Shown here: positions 1-8,392 of the stretch, piece after piece
Layout of the letters: each line of letters opens with the position of its first letter
How positions within the stretch are numbered: position 1 is the stretch's first letter
Origin: Moraxellaceae bacterium
Lineage (GTDB): Bacteria; Pseudomonadota; Gammaproteobacteria; Burkholderiales; Rhodocyclaceae
DNA: 64,000 bases
Reading direction: 5' to 3'
Assembly (NCBI GenBank): GCA_031119205.1
Contig: JAVHYF010000003.1
Span: forward strand, 28,672 to 92,671
Program-made: the position numbers and the translations under genes
Notes under the pieces: model-generated
Told to the model about the DNA's origin: nothing
Seen by the model: the letters and a program-made list of their open reading frames with translations, nothing else
Databases searched by the model: none

Positions 1-2
1 GG

Positions 3-161
3 CTGAGCACACGCATCGGCCTGAAGCAGTCGGCTGGGACCCGCTTCGTGCTGCAGTGGTTGATCGGCTTCCTGCTGTTCCTGCTTTTCGTGGTGGCCGG
101 TCTGGCCGCGATGTTCGGGCTGTGGATCGCGGGCAGCGCGTTGGTTGACTGGCTTGGCTGA
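3..161 (+). CDS. C-terminal end of a membrane protein (partial)
   Basis: An open frame enters from the left edge and stops at TGA 159-161. The visible 52 residues contain one or two hydrophobic stretches (LQWLIGFLLFLLFVVAGLAA and a following GLWIAGSALV), so this is the tail of an integral membrane protein. The start is outside the window and there is too little to name a family. It lies 16 bp upstream of the OsmC-like gene on the same strand, so it could share its transcript. Confidence 0.55.
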   Translation: MSTRIGLKQSAGTRFVLQWLIGFLLFLLFVVAGLAAMFGLWIAGSALVDWLG

Positions 162-177
162 GACTTAGCCCACCCAC

Positions 178-669
178 ATGAGTAGCACGCACATCCATTC
201 CGCCGTAGTGCTCTGGCAGCGCGGCGAGCACGCCTTTGTGGATCAGCGCTACAGCCGCGCCCATCTCTGGCGTTTCGACGGCGGGCTGGAAGTAGCTGCG
301 TCGTCGTCGCCGCAGGTAGTGCCGGTTCCGCTGTCGGATGCCTCCGCTGTCGATCCCGAGGAGGCTTTCGTCGCCTCGCTGGCGAGTTGCCACATGTTGT
401 GGTTCCTGTCGCTGGCGGCCGCGCGGGGTTTCTGCGTGGATCGTTATGAAGACAACGCGGCCGGTGTCATGGCGCCGGATGCGGCCGGCAACCTCTGGAT
501 AGCGGAAGTCTGTCTGCGTCCGGCCGTCCGCTTCGCGGGTGCGTCACAGCCCACGCGCAACGAGCTGGACGCGCTGCATCACGCGGCACACGAGGCCTGT
601 TTCATCGCCCGCTCGGTACGCAGCGCCCTGCGTTGCGAACCGGTCTACGACGGCGTGGCGGCTGCATGA
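178..669 (+). CDS. OsmC-like peroxiredoxin
   Basis: A 163-residue protein with the OsmC/Ohr architecture. The first cysteine (about C71) sits in the LASCHMLWFL helix motif and the second (about C141) in HEACFIARSV, matching the two redox cysteines that reduce organic hydroperoxides in this family. Length is normal for the family. The stop codon overlaps the start of creC by 4 bp (ATGA), so the two are probably translationally coupled. Its exact substrate cannot be read from sequence; it is an OsmC relative rather than clearly OsmC or Ohr. Confidence 0.85.
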   Translation: MSSTHIHSAVVLWQRGEHAFVDQRYSRAHLWRFDGGLEVAASSSPQVVPVPLSDASAVDPEEAFVASLASCHMLWFLSLAAARGFCVDRYEDNAAGVMAPDAAGNLWIAEVCLRPAVRFAGASQPTRNELDALHHAAHEACFIARSVRSALRCEPVYDGVAAA

Positions 670-2090
670 ACCTGCCCCTGCGCATCCTCCTCGGCTACTT
701 CCTGGTCGTCGGGCTGGCTGCCTTCTTCGTACTGCGCATCTTCGTGAACGAGGTGCGGCCCAGCGTGCGTGAGACCATCGAGGAGACGATGGTGGACGCC
801 GCCAACCTGCTGGCGGTGATGGCGACCGACGAGCTGAAGGCCGGGCGCATCAAGGACGGCAACTTCGCGCGCCAGCTGGACGCGTACCGCAAGCGCGAGA
901 TCGACGCGCCGATCTGGCACTTCCGCAAACAGTCGCTGGATTTCCGCGTGCTGGTCACCGATGACAATGGCATCGTTCTGCTGGACTCCGACCACACCGC
1001 CGAGGGCCTAGACCATTCGCGCTGGAACGACGTCTACAAGACCCTGCTGGGCGAGTACGGCGCGCGCTCGACGCGGCTGGACGAGGCGGACGACAAGTCC
1101 AATGTGTTCCACGTCGCGGCGCCTATCCTCGACGGCACGCGCATCATCGGCGTGCTGACGGTGGCCAAGCCGGTGGCCACGGTGGAGCCGATCATCGAGC
1201 GCAGCGAGCAGACCATCCTGCGCCACGGGGTGGTGCTGATGGGTGGCGCGGCGCTGATCGGCCTGGGCGTGACGCTGTGGCTTACCGCGTCCATCCGCCG
1301 CCTGCGCGCCTATGCCCGCGACGTCGCGGCCGGCAAGCGCATCACGCCGCCCACCGGGGGTGGCCGCGAGCTGAGCGAGCTGGCGAACGCCATGGACGCG
1401 ATGCGCAGCGAGCTGGACGGCAAGCAGTACGTCGAGCACTACGTGCAGGCGCTGACCCACGAACTGAAGAGCCCGCTGGCGGCCCTGCGCGGCGCCGGCG
1501 AGATTCTCGCCGAGCCGGGGCTGGCAGACGCCGACCGCGCCCGCTTTGCCACCCACGTGCTGGAACAGGGCGCGCGCATGCAGGCCACCATCGAACGCAT
1601 GCTGGCTCTGTCGCAACTGGAGGCCCGCCAGGGGCTGGAGCACGCCGAGACGCTGGATTTCGGCGCCCTGGTGGCGGATGCCATCGCCAGCCGCCAGGGA
1701 CGCGCCGACGCGGCTTCGCTGCGCTTCCAGCACGCGCCGCTGCCCGCCATGCCGCTGCGTGGCGAGCGCGACCGCCTGATGCTGGCCGTCGGCAACCTGC
1801 TGGACAACGCGCTGGACCATGCAGAGGCCAGCTCCGCCATCGAGGTGGCACTGGCGGAGGTGCCGGAGCAGGCCGTGCTGCGCATCCGCAATCGCGGCGC
1901 AGCGATTCCCGACTACGCCTTGCCGCGCCTCTTCGAGCGCTTCTACGGCCTGCCCCGCCCGGACGGCAGCAAGGGCAGCGGCCTGGGGCTCGCCATCGTG
2001 CAGGAGATCGCCAGCCTGCACGGCGGCAGCGTGGCGCTCGCCAACGATCCCCAGGGCGGCGTAACCGCCGAACTGCGCCTGCCGCGCTGA
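666..2090 (+). CDS. creC: CreC-like sensor histidine kinase
   Basis: A 474-residue membrane sensor kinase. It has an N-terminal membrane segment (residues 5-25), a periplasmic sensor region ending before a second membrane segment near residues 185-205, a HAMP-like linker, a phospho-acceptor helix with ALTHELKSPLAALRG (His near 265), and an ATPase domain with the N box (NLLDNALDHAE) and G2 box (GSGLGLAIVQ). A frame extension upstream to 633 exists, but ATG 666 overlapping the OsmC stop fits the membrane-segment start. The creD gene immediately downstream, preceded by a cre-tag, supports the CreBC assignment. No creB response regulator is visible; it may lie to the left of the window. Confidence 0.85.
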   Translation: MNLPLRILLGYFLVVGLAAFFVLRIFVNEVRPSVRETIEETMVDAANLLAVMATDELKAGRIKDGNFARQLDAYRKREIDAPIWHFRKQSLDFRVLVTDDNGIVLLDSDHTAEGLDHSRWNDVYKTLLGEYGARSTRLDEADDKSNVFHVAAPILDGTRIIGVLTVAKPVATVEPIIERSEQTILRHGVVLMGGAALIGLGVTLWLTASIRRLRAYARDVAAGKRITPPTGGGRELSELANAMDAMRSELDGKQYVEHYVQALTHELKSPLAALRGAGEILAEPGLADADRARFATHVLEQGARMQATIERMLALSQLEARQGLEHAETLDFGALVADAIASRQGRADAASLRFQHAPLPAMPLRGERDRLMLAVGNLLDNALDHAEASSAIEVALAEVPEQAVLRIRNRGAAIPDYALPRLFERFYGLPRPDGSKGSGLGLAIVQEIASLHGGSVALANDPQGGVTAELRLPR

Positions 2091-2091
2091 C

Positions 2092-2157
2092 TTCACACAG
2101 GCTTCACAGCGGCCACACCACGGCCTCACTACCGGCTCATTCCCGCCTCACCCCGGC
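2092..2157 (+). promoter_or_regulatory. cre-tag in an 11-bp phased repeat array upstream of creD
   Basis: TTCAC at 2092-2096 and TTCAC at 2103-2107 are separated by six bases, an exact match to the TTCAC-N6-TTCAC tag bound by CreB in Escherichia coli and by BlrA in Aeromonas. Degenerate copies continue in the same 11-bp register: CACAC at 2114, CTCAC at 2125, CTCAT at 2136 and CTCAC at 2147. The array ends about 40 bp before the creD ATG. The first two copies are the known tag; reading the rest as extra half-sites is inference. Confidence 0.7.
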
Positions 2158-2197
2158 CACGCATCCTGCGTGCTCCGAAATCACAAGGGAGGCGGAA

Positions 2198-3589
2198 ATG
2201 AAGGGGTTTGCGATCAAGCTCATGACGGTGAGTCTGGTGGGGCTGTTGTTGCTGGTGGCGGGCGCGATGGTGCGTGGCGTGGTGACCGATCGCCTGGTGT
2301 TCCGCGAGCAGGCGCGCCAGTCGGTGGCGGAGAGCCTTGCGGGCGCCCAGACCCTGCAGGGCGTCAGCCTGGTGCTGGATTACAGCGAGCATTACGAAGA
2401 GCCGGTCCGTGACGCCAACGACCAGGTGTTGCGCCGTGAGGCACGCAGCATCGAGCACCGCCGGATCCTGGTGCCGGAGACGCTTGCGTTGAACGGCCAG
2501 CTGATTACCGAGCCGCGTTATCGCGGCCTGTTCCGGGTCAATGGCTACGTGCTGGCCGGGCGGCTGAGCGGCCATTTCGCGGTGCCGGAACTCGAACAAC
2601 TGCCACGCAGCCGCAAGGATTCCCGCCTGCAGCCGGGGGCGGCAAGGCTGGTTTTCGCAGTCAGCGATCCGCGCGGCCTGCGACGCCTCGAACTGAAGCT
2701 GGATGGGCGGGCGCTGGGCGCCGAAGCAGGAACCGGCCTGGGCGGCTTCCGCAACGGCGCGCAAGCCCGTGCCGGTGAGCTCGGCAGCCTGGCAGGCCGG
2801 CGCCTTCCCTTCGACCTGGCGCTGGAACTGGCCGGTACCGACAGCCTTTCCATGGTGCCGATGGCACGCGAGAACGCAGCGGCGCTGGATTCACCCTGGC
2901 CTCACCCGTCCTTCGGCGGTCGCTTCCTGCCCGTGGAGCGCAGCAGCAACGAACAGGGCTTCAACGCCGCCTGGCGCATCAGCGCGCTGGCGACCAATGC
3001 CAGCAACGCCTGGACGGAGAGGGCCTCCAGCGGAGGCGCAGGCGATGGCAACGTGGATGCGTTCAGCGTGTCGCTGGTCGATCCGGTCGATGTGTATGTG
3101 ATGGCCGACCGTGCCAGCAAGTACGCAGTGCTGTTCGTGGTGCTGACCCTCGGCGCCTGCCTGCTGTTCGAGCTGCTGCGCCGCCTGCAGCTGCATCCGC
3201 TGCACTACCTGCTTACGGGGGCAGCCTTGTTGATGTTCTTCGTGCTGCTGCTGGCGCTGGCCGAGCACATCGGCTTCGGCCCGGCCTACGGCGTCGCTGC
3301 CACGGCCTGCGTGGCACTGATCGGCATCTACGCGGCCAGCCTGTTGCGCAGCCGCTGGCTGGCCGCGGGCTTCACCGCCGGGCTGGCACTGCTCTACGGC
3401 GCCCTGTACGGCATCCTGCTGTCGGAGCAGAACGCCTTGCTGATGGGCAGCCTGCTGCTGTTCGCCTTGCTCGCCAGCGTGATGCTCGCCACCCGCAAGG
3501 TGGACTGGCACAACCTGCTCTCGGAGCGCGGCAATGCAACACGCCCGATTGGTGAAGGGAATCAAAAGCCTGCGGACACGGTCGTATAA
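2198..3589 (+). CDS. creD: CreD family inner membrane protein
   Basis: A 463-residue protein starting at ATG 2198 behind a GGGAGG-type ribosome site. It has one N-terminal membrane segment, a large extracytoplasmic domain (about residues 35-300, with the family stretch RRILVPETLALNGQL), then a C-terminal cluster of hydrophobic helices (from about residue 310). This is the CreD layout, tied to envelope integrity and beta-lactam responses in relatives. The open frame extends far upstream in creC sequence only because of high GC. CreBC control is predicted from the tag upstream. Confidence 0.88.
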   Translation: MKGFAIKLMTVSLVGLLLLVAGAMVRGVVTDRLVFREQARQSVAESLAGAQTLQGVSLVLDYSEHYEEPVRDANDQVLRREARSIEHRRILVPETLALNGQLITEPRYRGLFRVNGYVLAGRLSGHFAVPELEQLPRSRKDSRLQPGAARLVFAVSDPRGLRRLELKLDGRALGAEAGTGLGGFRNGAQARAGELGSLAGRRLPFDLALELAGTDSLSMVPMARENAAALDSPWPHPSFGGRFLPVERSSNEQGFNAAWRISALATNASNAWTERASSGGAGDGNVDAFSVSLVDPVDVYVMADRASKYAVLFVVLTLGACLLFELLRRLQLHPLHYLLTGAALLMFFVLLLALAEHIGFGPAYGVAATACVALIGIYAASLLRSRWLAAGFTAGLALLYGALYGILLSEQNALLMGSLLLFALLASVMLATRKVDWHNLLSERGNATRPIGEGNQKPADTVV

Positions 3590-3604
3590 TTTTGCTGCTT
3601 CGCA

Positions 3605-3638
3605 ACATGGCGGGCGCCAGGGTTGGCACCCGCCATGT
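3605..3638 (+). terminator. Stem-loop between creD and DUF4184 gene
   Basis: Inverted repeat with a 14-bp stem (arms 3605-3618 and 3625-3638), one mismatch (3615/3628) and a 6-base loop. There is no T-run after it, so a classical intrinsic terminator is not certain; it could also protect the creD 3' end. A TATAAT sequence lies at 3585-3590, overlapping the creD stop, but no convincing -35 was found. Confidence 0.4.
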
Positions 3639-3678
3639 ATCGCCGAACTTCTCGGAGCTGACTGCCCGGAGCTGAAGA

Positions 3679-4503
3679 ATGCCTTTCACGCTTTCGCACG
3701 CCGCCTACGCAGTACCGCTGGCGCGCCCGCTGGGCCGCCTCAGTGGTCGCCGCGTTCCTGTATCCACGCTGGTCATCGGCAGCTGGGTGCCCGACATCGC
3801 CTACATGCTGCCAGTAGCCCTGCCGCGCAGCTCACACACCCTGGACGGCCTGTTGTGGTTCTGCCTGCCCATGGGCTGGCTGTGCTACCTGCTGTGGCAC
3901 CACGTCATCCGCGCTGCGCTGTGCGATCTGATGCCGATGGCATCCCTGCGGGCGCGTCTGGCAAGGTTTGCGCGGCCGGGCTTGCCGACAGCCTCCTTCC
4001 GCGCCGTGTCGGTCGGCTTGCTGGTCGGCGCAGTCAGCCATCTGTTGCTGGATGGCTTCACGCACCGGGAGCAGTTCTTCGTGCAGCTGATGCCCTTCCT
4101 GCAACTGGAAGTGCTTCGCGCCGGCAGCTACCACCTGCCGCTGTACAACCTGCTGCAGCACGTCCTGGGCATCGTCGGGCTGGCCTGGCTGGGTCGCATG
4201 GGCCTGCAGGCACTGGGGCGGGAAGCCAGTGGCTTCATGCCGGCAAGCCGGCTCACGCACGTGCAGCGCCGGTCGCTGTGGCTGGCGTTTGCGCTCGGCG
4301 TGCTGGCCGTGATGGTCGGCCCGCTTGTGCAAGCTGTGCTGGCGCATGGCGGTGCCATCGAGGAGTGGCTGGCGACCGGTGCTTTCCGTGCGATGAGCTT
4401 GTGCGGTATCGGTCTGCTTGCCTACGGGCTTGTGTGGCAGCGGCTTGGCCTGGTACGGCCCGCAGGCCGTCACGATGGCCTGCGGGCGAACACGCATTCC
4501 TGA
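3679..4503 (+). CDS. DUF4184 family membrane protein
   Basis: A 274-residue hydrophobic protein beginning MPFTLSHAAYAVPLARPLG, the hallmark opening of the DUF4184 family, followed by a conserved WVPDIAYML segment and an LLVGAVSHLLLDGFTH motif whose His and Asp residues resemble the metal site of membrane-bound LexA-binding/YdjM-type hydrolase-like proteins. Five or six hydrophobic segments are visible. No enzymatic function is established for the family. It stands alone on the plus strand and converges with the dehydrogenase gene that follows. Confidence 0.8.
   Translation: MPFTLSHAAYAVPLARPLGRLSGRRVPVSTLVIGSWVPDIAYMLPVALPRSSHTLDGLLWFCLPMGWLCYLLWHHVIRAALCDLMPMASLRARLARFARPGLPTASFRAVSVGLLVGAVSHLLLDGFTHREQFFVQLMPFLQLEVLRAGSYHLPLYNLLQHVLGIVGLAWLGRMGLQALGREASGFMPASRLTHVQRRSLWLAFALGVLAVMVGPLVQAVLAHGGAIEEWLATGAFRAMSLCGIGLLAYGLVWQRLGLVRPAGRHDGLRANTHS
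4459..4486. terminator. Perfect 10-bp stem-loop near a convergent gene end
   Basis: CCCGCAGGCC at 4459-4468 pairs perfectly with GGCCTGCGGG at 4477-4486 across an 8-base loop. It lies in the last codons of the DUF4184 gene, 36 bp before the stop of the convergent dehydrogenase gene, so it could act as a bidirectional transcription stop. No T-run is present on either strand. Confidence 0.35.
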
Positions 4504-4521
4504 GGATCGCCCGGGACGTTC

Positions 4522-5742
4522 CTACTGCACAACGAGCTTGCGGACCTCTCCGCTGTTCTCGTCGGTCAGCAGGTACAGCCAGCCGTCCGGTCCGACCTGC
4601 ACGTCACGTATACGCGCATTCATGGGAATGCGCTGGTAGCCGCTCACCTGGTTGCCGTTGAAGGCGAGCCGTACCAGCGACGTGTCCTTCAGCACGGCGG
4701 CGAACAGATTGCCCTGCCAGGCCGCAACATTGCCAGCCGTGTAGAAGGTGATGTTGCCCGGCGCAATCGACGGATCCCAGTAGCACACCGGTTGTTCCAT
4801 CCCCGCCTTGGTCCTGCCCTCTCCGATCGCAGCGCCACCGTAGTGCAGGCCGTAGCTGATCACCGGCCAGCCGTAGTTTCGCCCGGCCTGCACGATGTTG
4901 ATCTCGTCACCACCCTGGGCGCCGTGCTCTGTGACCCAGAGCTGGCCGGTGGACGGATGGACTGTGGCTCCTTGCGGATTACGGTGGCCAAGGCTCCAGA
5001 CATAGCGTCGCTCACCGCTTGCGGCGGCGTAGGGGTTGTCAGTCGGTATTCCACCGGCACTGGTGATGCGCACCACCTTGCCTACGGGTTGGTCGAGATT
5101 CTGCGCGGGGTGGGATGAGCCGAGGGTCGGGTCGACCTGACGGTCGCCAAGCGTGATGAAGAGACTGCCATCTCCGGCAAATGTGAGCCGGGAGCCATAG
5201 TGGTTGTTGCCAGTCAGTTTGGGTTGTTGGCGATAGATGACCGTGACCGAGGACAGGGTCAGGGTGTTGATGTTGAGTACGCCGCGCGCAACGGCAGTGC
5301 CGGAGGTGCCACCAGCACCCGCTTCGGAGTAGCTCCAGTAAATGGTGTTGTTGCTGCCGAACGAGGGATCCAGCACCACATCCAGCAAGCCACCCTGGCC
5401 TTGTGCATGAACCGAGGGGAGGTTTGCGATAGGCGCGGACAGGTTGCCATTCGCCTGCATCAACCGCATGCGGCCGGGGCGTTCGGTGACAAGGGCTCGT
5501 CCGCTGCCATCTGGAAGGAATGCAAGACCCCAGGGATTCTGCAGACCCGTCGCAAGGGTGGTGACACTGATGACGCCCGGCGTCGTCAGCGTCGGTGCGA
5601 GATCGCAACGTGAGCTGAGACCTCCGCTGCTGGAGCTACTGCCCCCGGTGCCGCTTGAAGACCCACCTACCCCACCACCACCGCAAGCGGACAGGAGAGA
5701 TGCGGTGATTACACCCAGACCGACCCACAGGGATTGAGACAT
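4522..5742 (-). CDS. PQQ-dependent sugar dehydrogenase family lipoprotein
   Basis: A 406-residue beta-propeller dehydrogenase of the soluble glucose/sorbosone type. ATG 5742 is chosen over an upstream in-frame ATG because it is preceded by a GAGGTG ribosome site and opens a signal peptide ending in the lipobox LLSAC (Cys about 20). A Gly/Ser-rich linker follows. Family signatures include LPDGSGRALVTERPGRM, GDRQVDP, SLGHRNPQG, and VTEHGAQGGDEIN. It probably oxidises an aldose at the periplasmic face with pyrroloquinoline quinone; the natural substrate cannot be read. Confidence 0.85.
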   Translation of the reverse strand: MSQSLWVGLGVITASLLSACGGGGVGGSSSGTGGSSSSSGGLSSRCDLAPTLTTPGVISVTTLATGLQNPWGLAFLPDGSGRALVTERPGRMRLMQANGNLSAPIANLPSVHAQGQGGLLDVVLDPSFGSNNTIYWSYSEAGAGGTSGTAVARGVLNINTLTLSSVTVIYRQQPKLTGNNHYGSRLTFAGDGSLFITLGDRQVDPTLGSSHPAQNLDQPVGKVVRITSAGGIPTDNPYAAASGERRYVWSLGHRNPQGATVHPSTGQLWVTEHGAQGGDEINIVQAGRNYGWPVISYGLHYGGAAIGEGRTKAGMEQPVCYWDPSIAPGNITFYTAGNVAAWQGNLFAAVLKDTSLVRLAFNGNQVSGYQRIPMNARIRDVQVGPDGWLYLLTDENSGEVRKLVVQ

Positions 5743-5852
5743 ACGCTGCACCTCGTTTTTGTATTGAGGTGAGACTGCGCGCCGTGGCAATTGGCTTCAA
5801 GCAAGCGCCGACATGCGCCATGAATTCTGGTGATGGTTAGCGGATCTCCATT

Positions 5853-5868
5853 TGTTCCACGTGGAACG
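5853..5868. promoter_or_regulatory. parS: parS-like ParB binding site 1
   Basis: TGTTCCACGTGGAACG matches the bacterial parS palindrome TGTTCCACGTGGAACA at 15 of 16 positions. It abuts the stop codon of the TauE/SafE gene and lies about 5.3 kb from dnaA, where parS sites normally cluster. A second copy lies about 785 bp away. Confidence 0.85.
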
Positions 5869-6645
5869 TCAGGCCTTGAGGATGTCGTACCCGAGCTTCA
5901 GAGCCAGGACGGAGACCACCGCGAGAAACAGGACACGGACAAAAGCGTTGCCGTGCCTCACCGCAAGCCTTGCGCCGACTTGCGCCCCGGCCACATTGCA
6001 TACGGCCATCACCAGACCGACCGCCCACAACACGCCATGGAAAAGCGCGAAGAAGACAATGGCCGCAAGGTTGGTCGCAAAGTTGAGCACCTTGGCGGTG
6101 GCTGAGGCTTGCAGCATATCCATCCTGAACAGCTTGACGAAGGCGAGTATCAGGAAGCTGCCCGTACCGGGGCCAAAAAACCCGTCGTAGAAACCGATGC
6201 CACCACCGATGAGGGACGCCATGACAGCCCCGCGATAGCGCGGCGGCGCATCGCCTCTCTGCTGCCCAAGTTGCGGCCGAAGCCAGGTGTAGGTCCCGAC
6301 CACGACCAATAGCACCAGTACCATCGGTTTCAGCCATGCAGAAGGAATCAGGCTGACCACACTGGCGCCAAGCCAGGCACCGATCAGCGCAGCGATGGCG
6401 CCTGGTATGGCCACTGACCGCGGAATGTGGACTTCCTTGGCGTAGTGCCAGGCAGCCGAGGCAGTACCCGCGATCGACGACAACTTGTTGGTACCGAACA
6501 GCACCGGAATCGGCACCGAGGGGAAGACAGCAAGCAGCAGCGGAACCTGAATCAACCCACCACCGCCCACCACCGCATCAACGAGCCCGGCGAGGAATGC
6601 CCCACCGCCAAGCAACAACAACAACCACAAATCCAGATGTTCCAC
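5869..6645 (-). CDS. TauE/SafE (TSUP) family sulfite exporter-like permease
   Basis: A membrane protein of about 258 residues with the N-terminal half-repeat motif GGGAFLAGLVDAVVGGGGLI (Gly-rich, first helix) and a second copy-like motif GFYDGFFGPGTGSF in the C-terminal half, typical of the TSUP family that exports sulfite, sulfoacetate or other organosulfur anions. The start is uncertain. GTG 6645 lies 8 bp after the stop of the preceding gene and inside the second parS site; ATG codons at 6693 and 6717 would overlap that gene. Substrate unknown. Confidence 0.8.
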   Translation of the reverse strand: MEHLDLWLLLLLGGGAFLAGLVDAVVGGGGLIQVPLLLAVFPSVPIPVLFGTNKLSSIAGTASAAWHYAKEVHIPRSVAIPGAIAALIGAWLGASVVSLIPSAWLKPMVLVLLVVVGTYTWLRPQLGQQRGDAPPRYRGAVMASLIGGGIGFYDGFFGPGTGSFLILAFVKLFRMDMLQASATAKVLNFATNLAAIVFFALFHGVLWAVGLVMAVCNVAGAQVGARLAVRHGNAFVRVLFLAVVSVLALKLGYDILKA

Positions 6646-6653
6646 GTGAAACG
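6638..6653. promoter_or_regulatory. parS: parS-like ParB binding site 2
   Basis: TGTTCCACGTGAAACG matches TGTTCCACGTGAAACA, the common bacterial parS form, at 15 of 16 positions. It sits between the hypothetical gene ending at 6654 and the TauE/SafE coding region, overlapping the proposed GTG start. Confidence 0.85.
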
Positions 6654-7010
6654 CTACGCTCCTTTGCGCTCGCTGCCTTCCTTCTCCGCCCATAGCGCTT
6701 TCGCTACGGCACGCCACGCGTCGTTGCCCCGGACCTCAAGTCCATGGTCCGCACTCTCTCCCATGGTCATCATCATTACGCCGACGAGACCATAGAGCTC
6801 CACCTTGACACGCTTCTGCACATCCCTTGAGCCCGCGCCTGGAAATCCCTTGCTCGAGTCGTAGGCCAGCGCTTCCCGCGCCAGCTCCCTGAGACGCGCT
6901 TCATCCCGCCAATCCACACCCAGCGCGATCAGCTTCCGCTCGATCTCTGCAGCAATCCGGCTCGCCGTCCCACCATAGTCTTCAAATCCGGCCATAGCCA
7001 TTCCCCGCAC
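6654..7010 (-). CDS. Conserved-looking hypothetical protein
   Basis: A 118-residue soluble, charged, helical protein. ATG codons at residues 1, 4 and 6 (7010, 7001, 6995) are all possible; the shortest begins MAGFEDYGGTASRI. A mid-region VKVELYGLVGVMMMTMGE is mildly hydrophobic. No family was recognised. It is the next gene downstream of mnmE on the same strand (27 bp gap), the place where mnmG-rsmG-parA-parB would sit in many proteobacteria, and it ends right at a parS site. Confidence 0.6.
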   Translation of the reverse strand: MRGMAMAGFEDYGGTASRIAAEIERKLIALGVDWRDEARLRELAREALAYDSSKGFPGAGSRDVQKRVKVELYGLVGVMMMTMGESADHGLEVRGNDAWRAVAKALWAEKEGSERKGA

Positions 7011-7036
7011 TGCACCAAGCGGCCCACTATAGCGCC

Positions 7037-8392
7037 CTACTTGCCAATGCAGAACCTGGAAAAGATGACGCCGAGCAAGTCATCCGCACCGAACTCGCCG
7101 GTAATTGTGTTCACGGATTCCTGCGCAAGACGCAGTTCCTCCGCCATCAGATCCAGCTGCGCAGTACAGTCGCGTGCCGTGGCGACATGCGCCAGCGCCT
7201 CACGCAATGCCAGCAGGTGACGCTCACGGGCAAGGAATACATCCTGGTCCTGGCCGGACTGCCAACCCGCGATCTTCAACAAGCGCGCGCGCAACAGTTC
7301 CATCCCGGTGCCGTCCCTGGCGGACAACCACAAAGCATCGTCCTGCTCAGCAATACCCGAATGCGCCGATTCACCGGCCAGGTCGATCTTGTTGAACACC
7401 CACAACACAGGCACGCCAGCCGGAAGCCGCGCATCGATCTCATGGTCCGCTGGCGTGATCCCGACCCGCGCATCGACCAGGCGCAGGATGACATCAGCCT
7501 TGCCGATCTCCGCCCAGGTCCGGGCGATGCCGATCTTCTCCACCTGGTCGTCGGTCTCCCGCAGACCCGCGGTGTCGATGATGTGCAGCGGAATCCCCTC
7601 GATCTGGATCTGCTCCCGCAACACATCCCGGGTCGTGCCGGCCACGTCCGTGACGATCGCCCGGTCTTCTCCTGACAGCTGATTGAGCAGGCTGGACTTG
7701 CCCACGTTCGGTTGCCCGGCCAGCACCACTTGCAAACCTGAACGCAACAGACTTCCCTGCTGCGCCTTCGCCAGCAGTTGCCGCAAGTCCACGACCAGCG
7801 CGTCCAGTCTGGGGACAGCCCGCGCCGCCTCCAGGAAATCCACTTCCTCTTCCGGAAAATCCAGCGTCGCTTCCACCAGCATGCGCAGGTCCACCAGGCG
7901 ATCTCGCCAGGCATGCACTTCCTGCGAAAAACGCCCGGACAGCGAACGCATGGCGGAACGCGCGGCTGCGCTGGTCGAAGCGTCGATCAGATCCGCAACG
8001 CCTTCGGCCTGCGCCAGATCCAGCTTCTCGTTGAGGAAGGCCCGTCGCGTAAACTCGCCCGGTTCAGCCAGTCGCGCACCAAGCTCCAGACAACGCGCCA
8101 GCAACATCTGCATGACGACCGGACCACCGTGTCCCTGCAATTCGAGGACATCCTCGCCGGTGTAGGAATGAGGTGCCTGGAAGTACAACAACAGGCCCTG
8201 GTCGATCGGCTGACCAGCTGCGTCGTAGAAACTCGTCAGCGTTGCCAGGCGAGGTTTGGGAAGGCGTCCGGTGAGGGTTTGCGCAAGCGCAGCGAGATGC
8301 GGGCCGGACACCCGCAGTACGCCAATGCCACCGCGACCGGGAGCGGTCGCGATGGCTACGATCACATCACTTCGCGGGTTTGGCCGCGTCAC
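7037..8392 (-). CDS. mnmE: tRNA modification GTPase MnmE
   Basis: A 451-residue MnmE/TrmE of full length. The N-terminal formyl-THF-binding domain begins [20 protein letters not shown]. The GTPase core carries G1 GQPNVGKS (226-233) and G3 DTAG (273-276), and the protein ends in the invariant CIGK, whose Cys is essential for modification. With MnmG it installs carboxymethylaminomethyl groups at wobble U34 of tRNAs. The start overlaps the 3' end of yidC by 26 bp. mnmG is not in the window. Confidence 0.97.
   Translation of the reverse strand: MTRPNPRSDVIVAIATAPGRGGIGVLRVSGPHLAALAQTLTGRLPKPRLATLTSFYDAAGQPIDQGLLLYFQAPHSYTGEDVLELQGHGGPVVMQMLLARCLELGARLAEPGEFTRRAFLNEKLDLAQAEGVADLIDASTSAAARSAMRSLSGRFSQEVHAWRDRLVDLRMLVEATLDFPEEEVDFLEAARAVPRLDALVVDLRQLLAKAQQGSLLRSGLQVVLAGQPNVGKSSLLNQLSGEDRAIVTDVAGTTRDVLREQIQIEGIPLHIIDTAGLRETDDQVEKIGIARTWAEIGKADVILRLVDARVGITPADHEIDARLPAGVPVLWVFNKIDLAGESAHSGIAEQDDALWLSARDGTGMELLRARLLKIAGWQSGQDQDVFLARERHLLALREALAHVATARDCTAQLDLMAEELRLAQESVNTITGEFGADDLLGVIFSRFCIGK

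Noticed and set aside
1277-2197. N-terminal extension of the creD frame into creC
   Set aside because: The extension is Arg/Ala-rich, out of frame with creC, and the family start with a good ribosome site is at 2198.
3585-3590. TATAAT as the -10 of a promoter for the DUF4184 gene
   Set aside because: No -35 at suitable spacing was found and it overlaps the creD stop codon.
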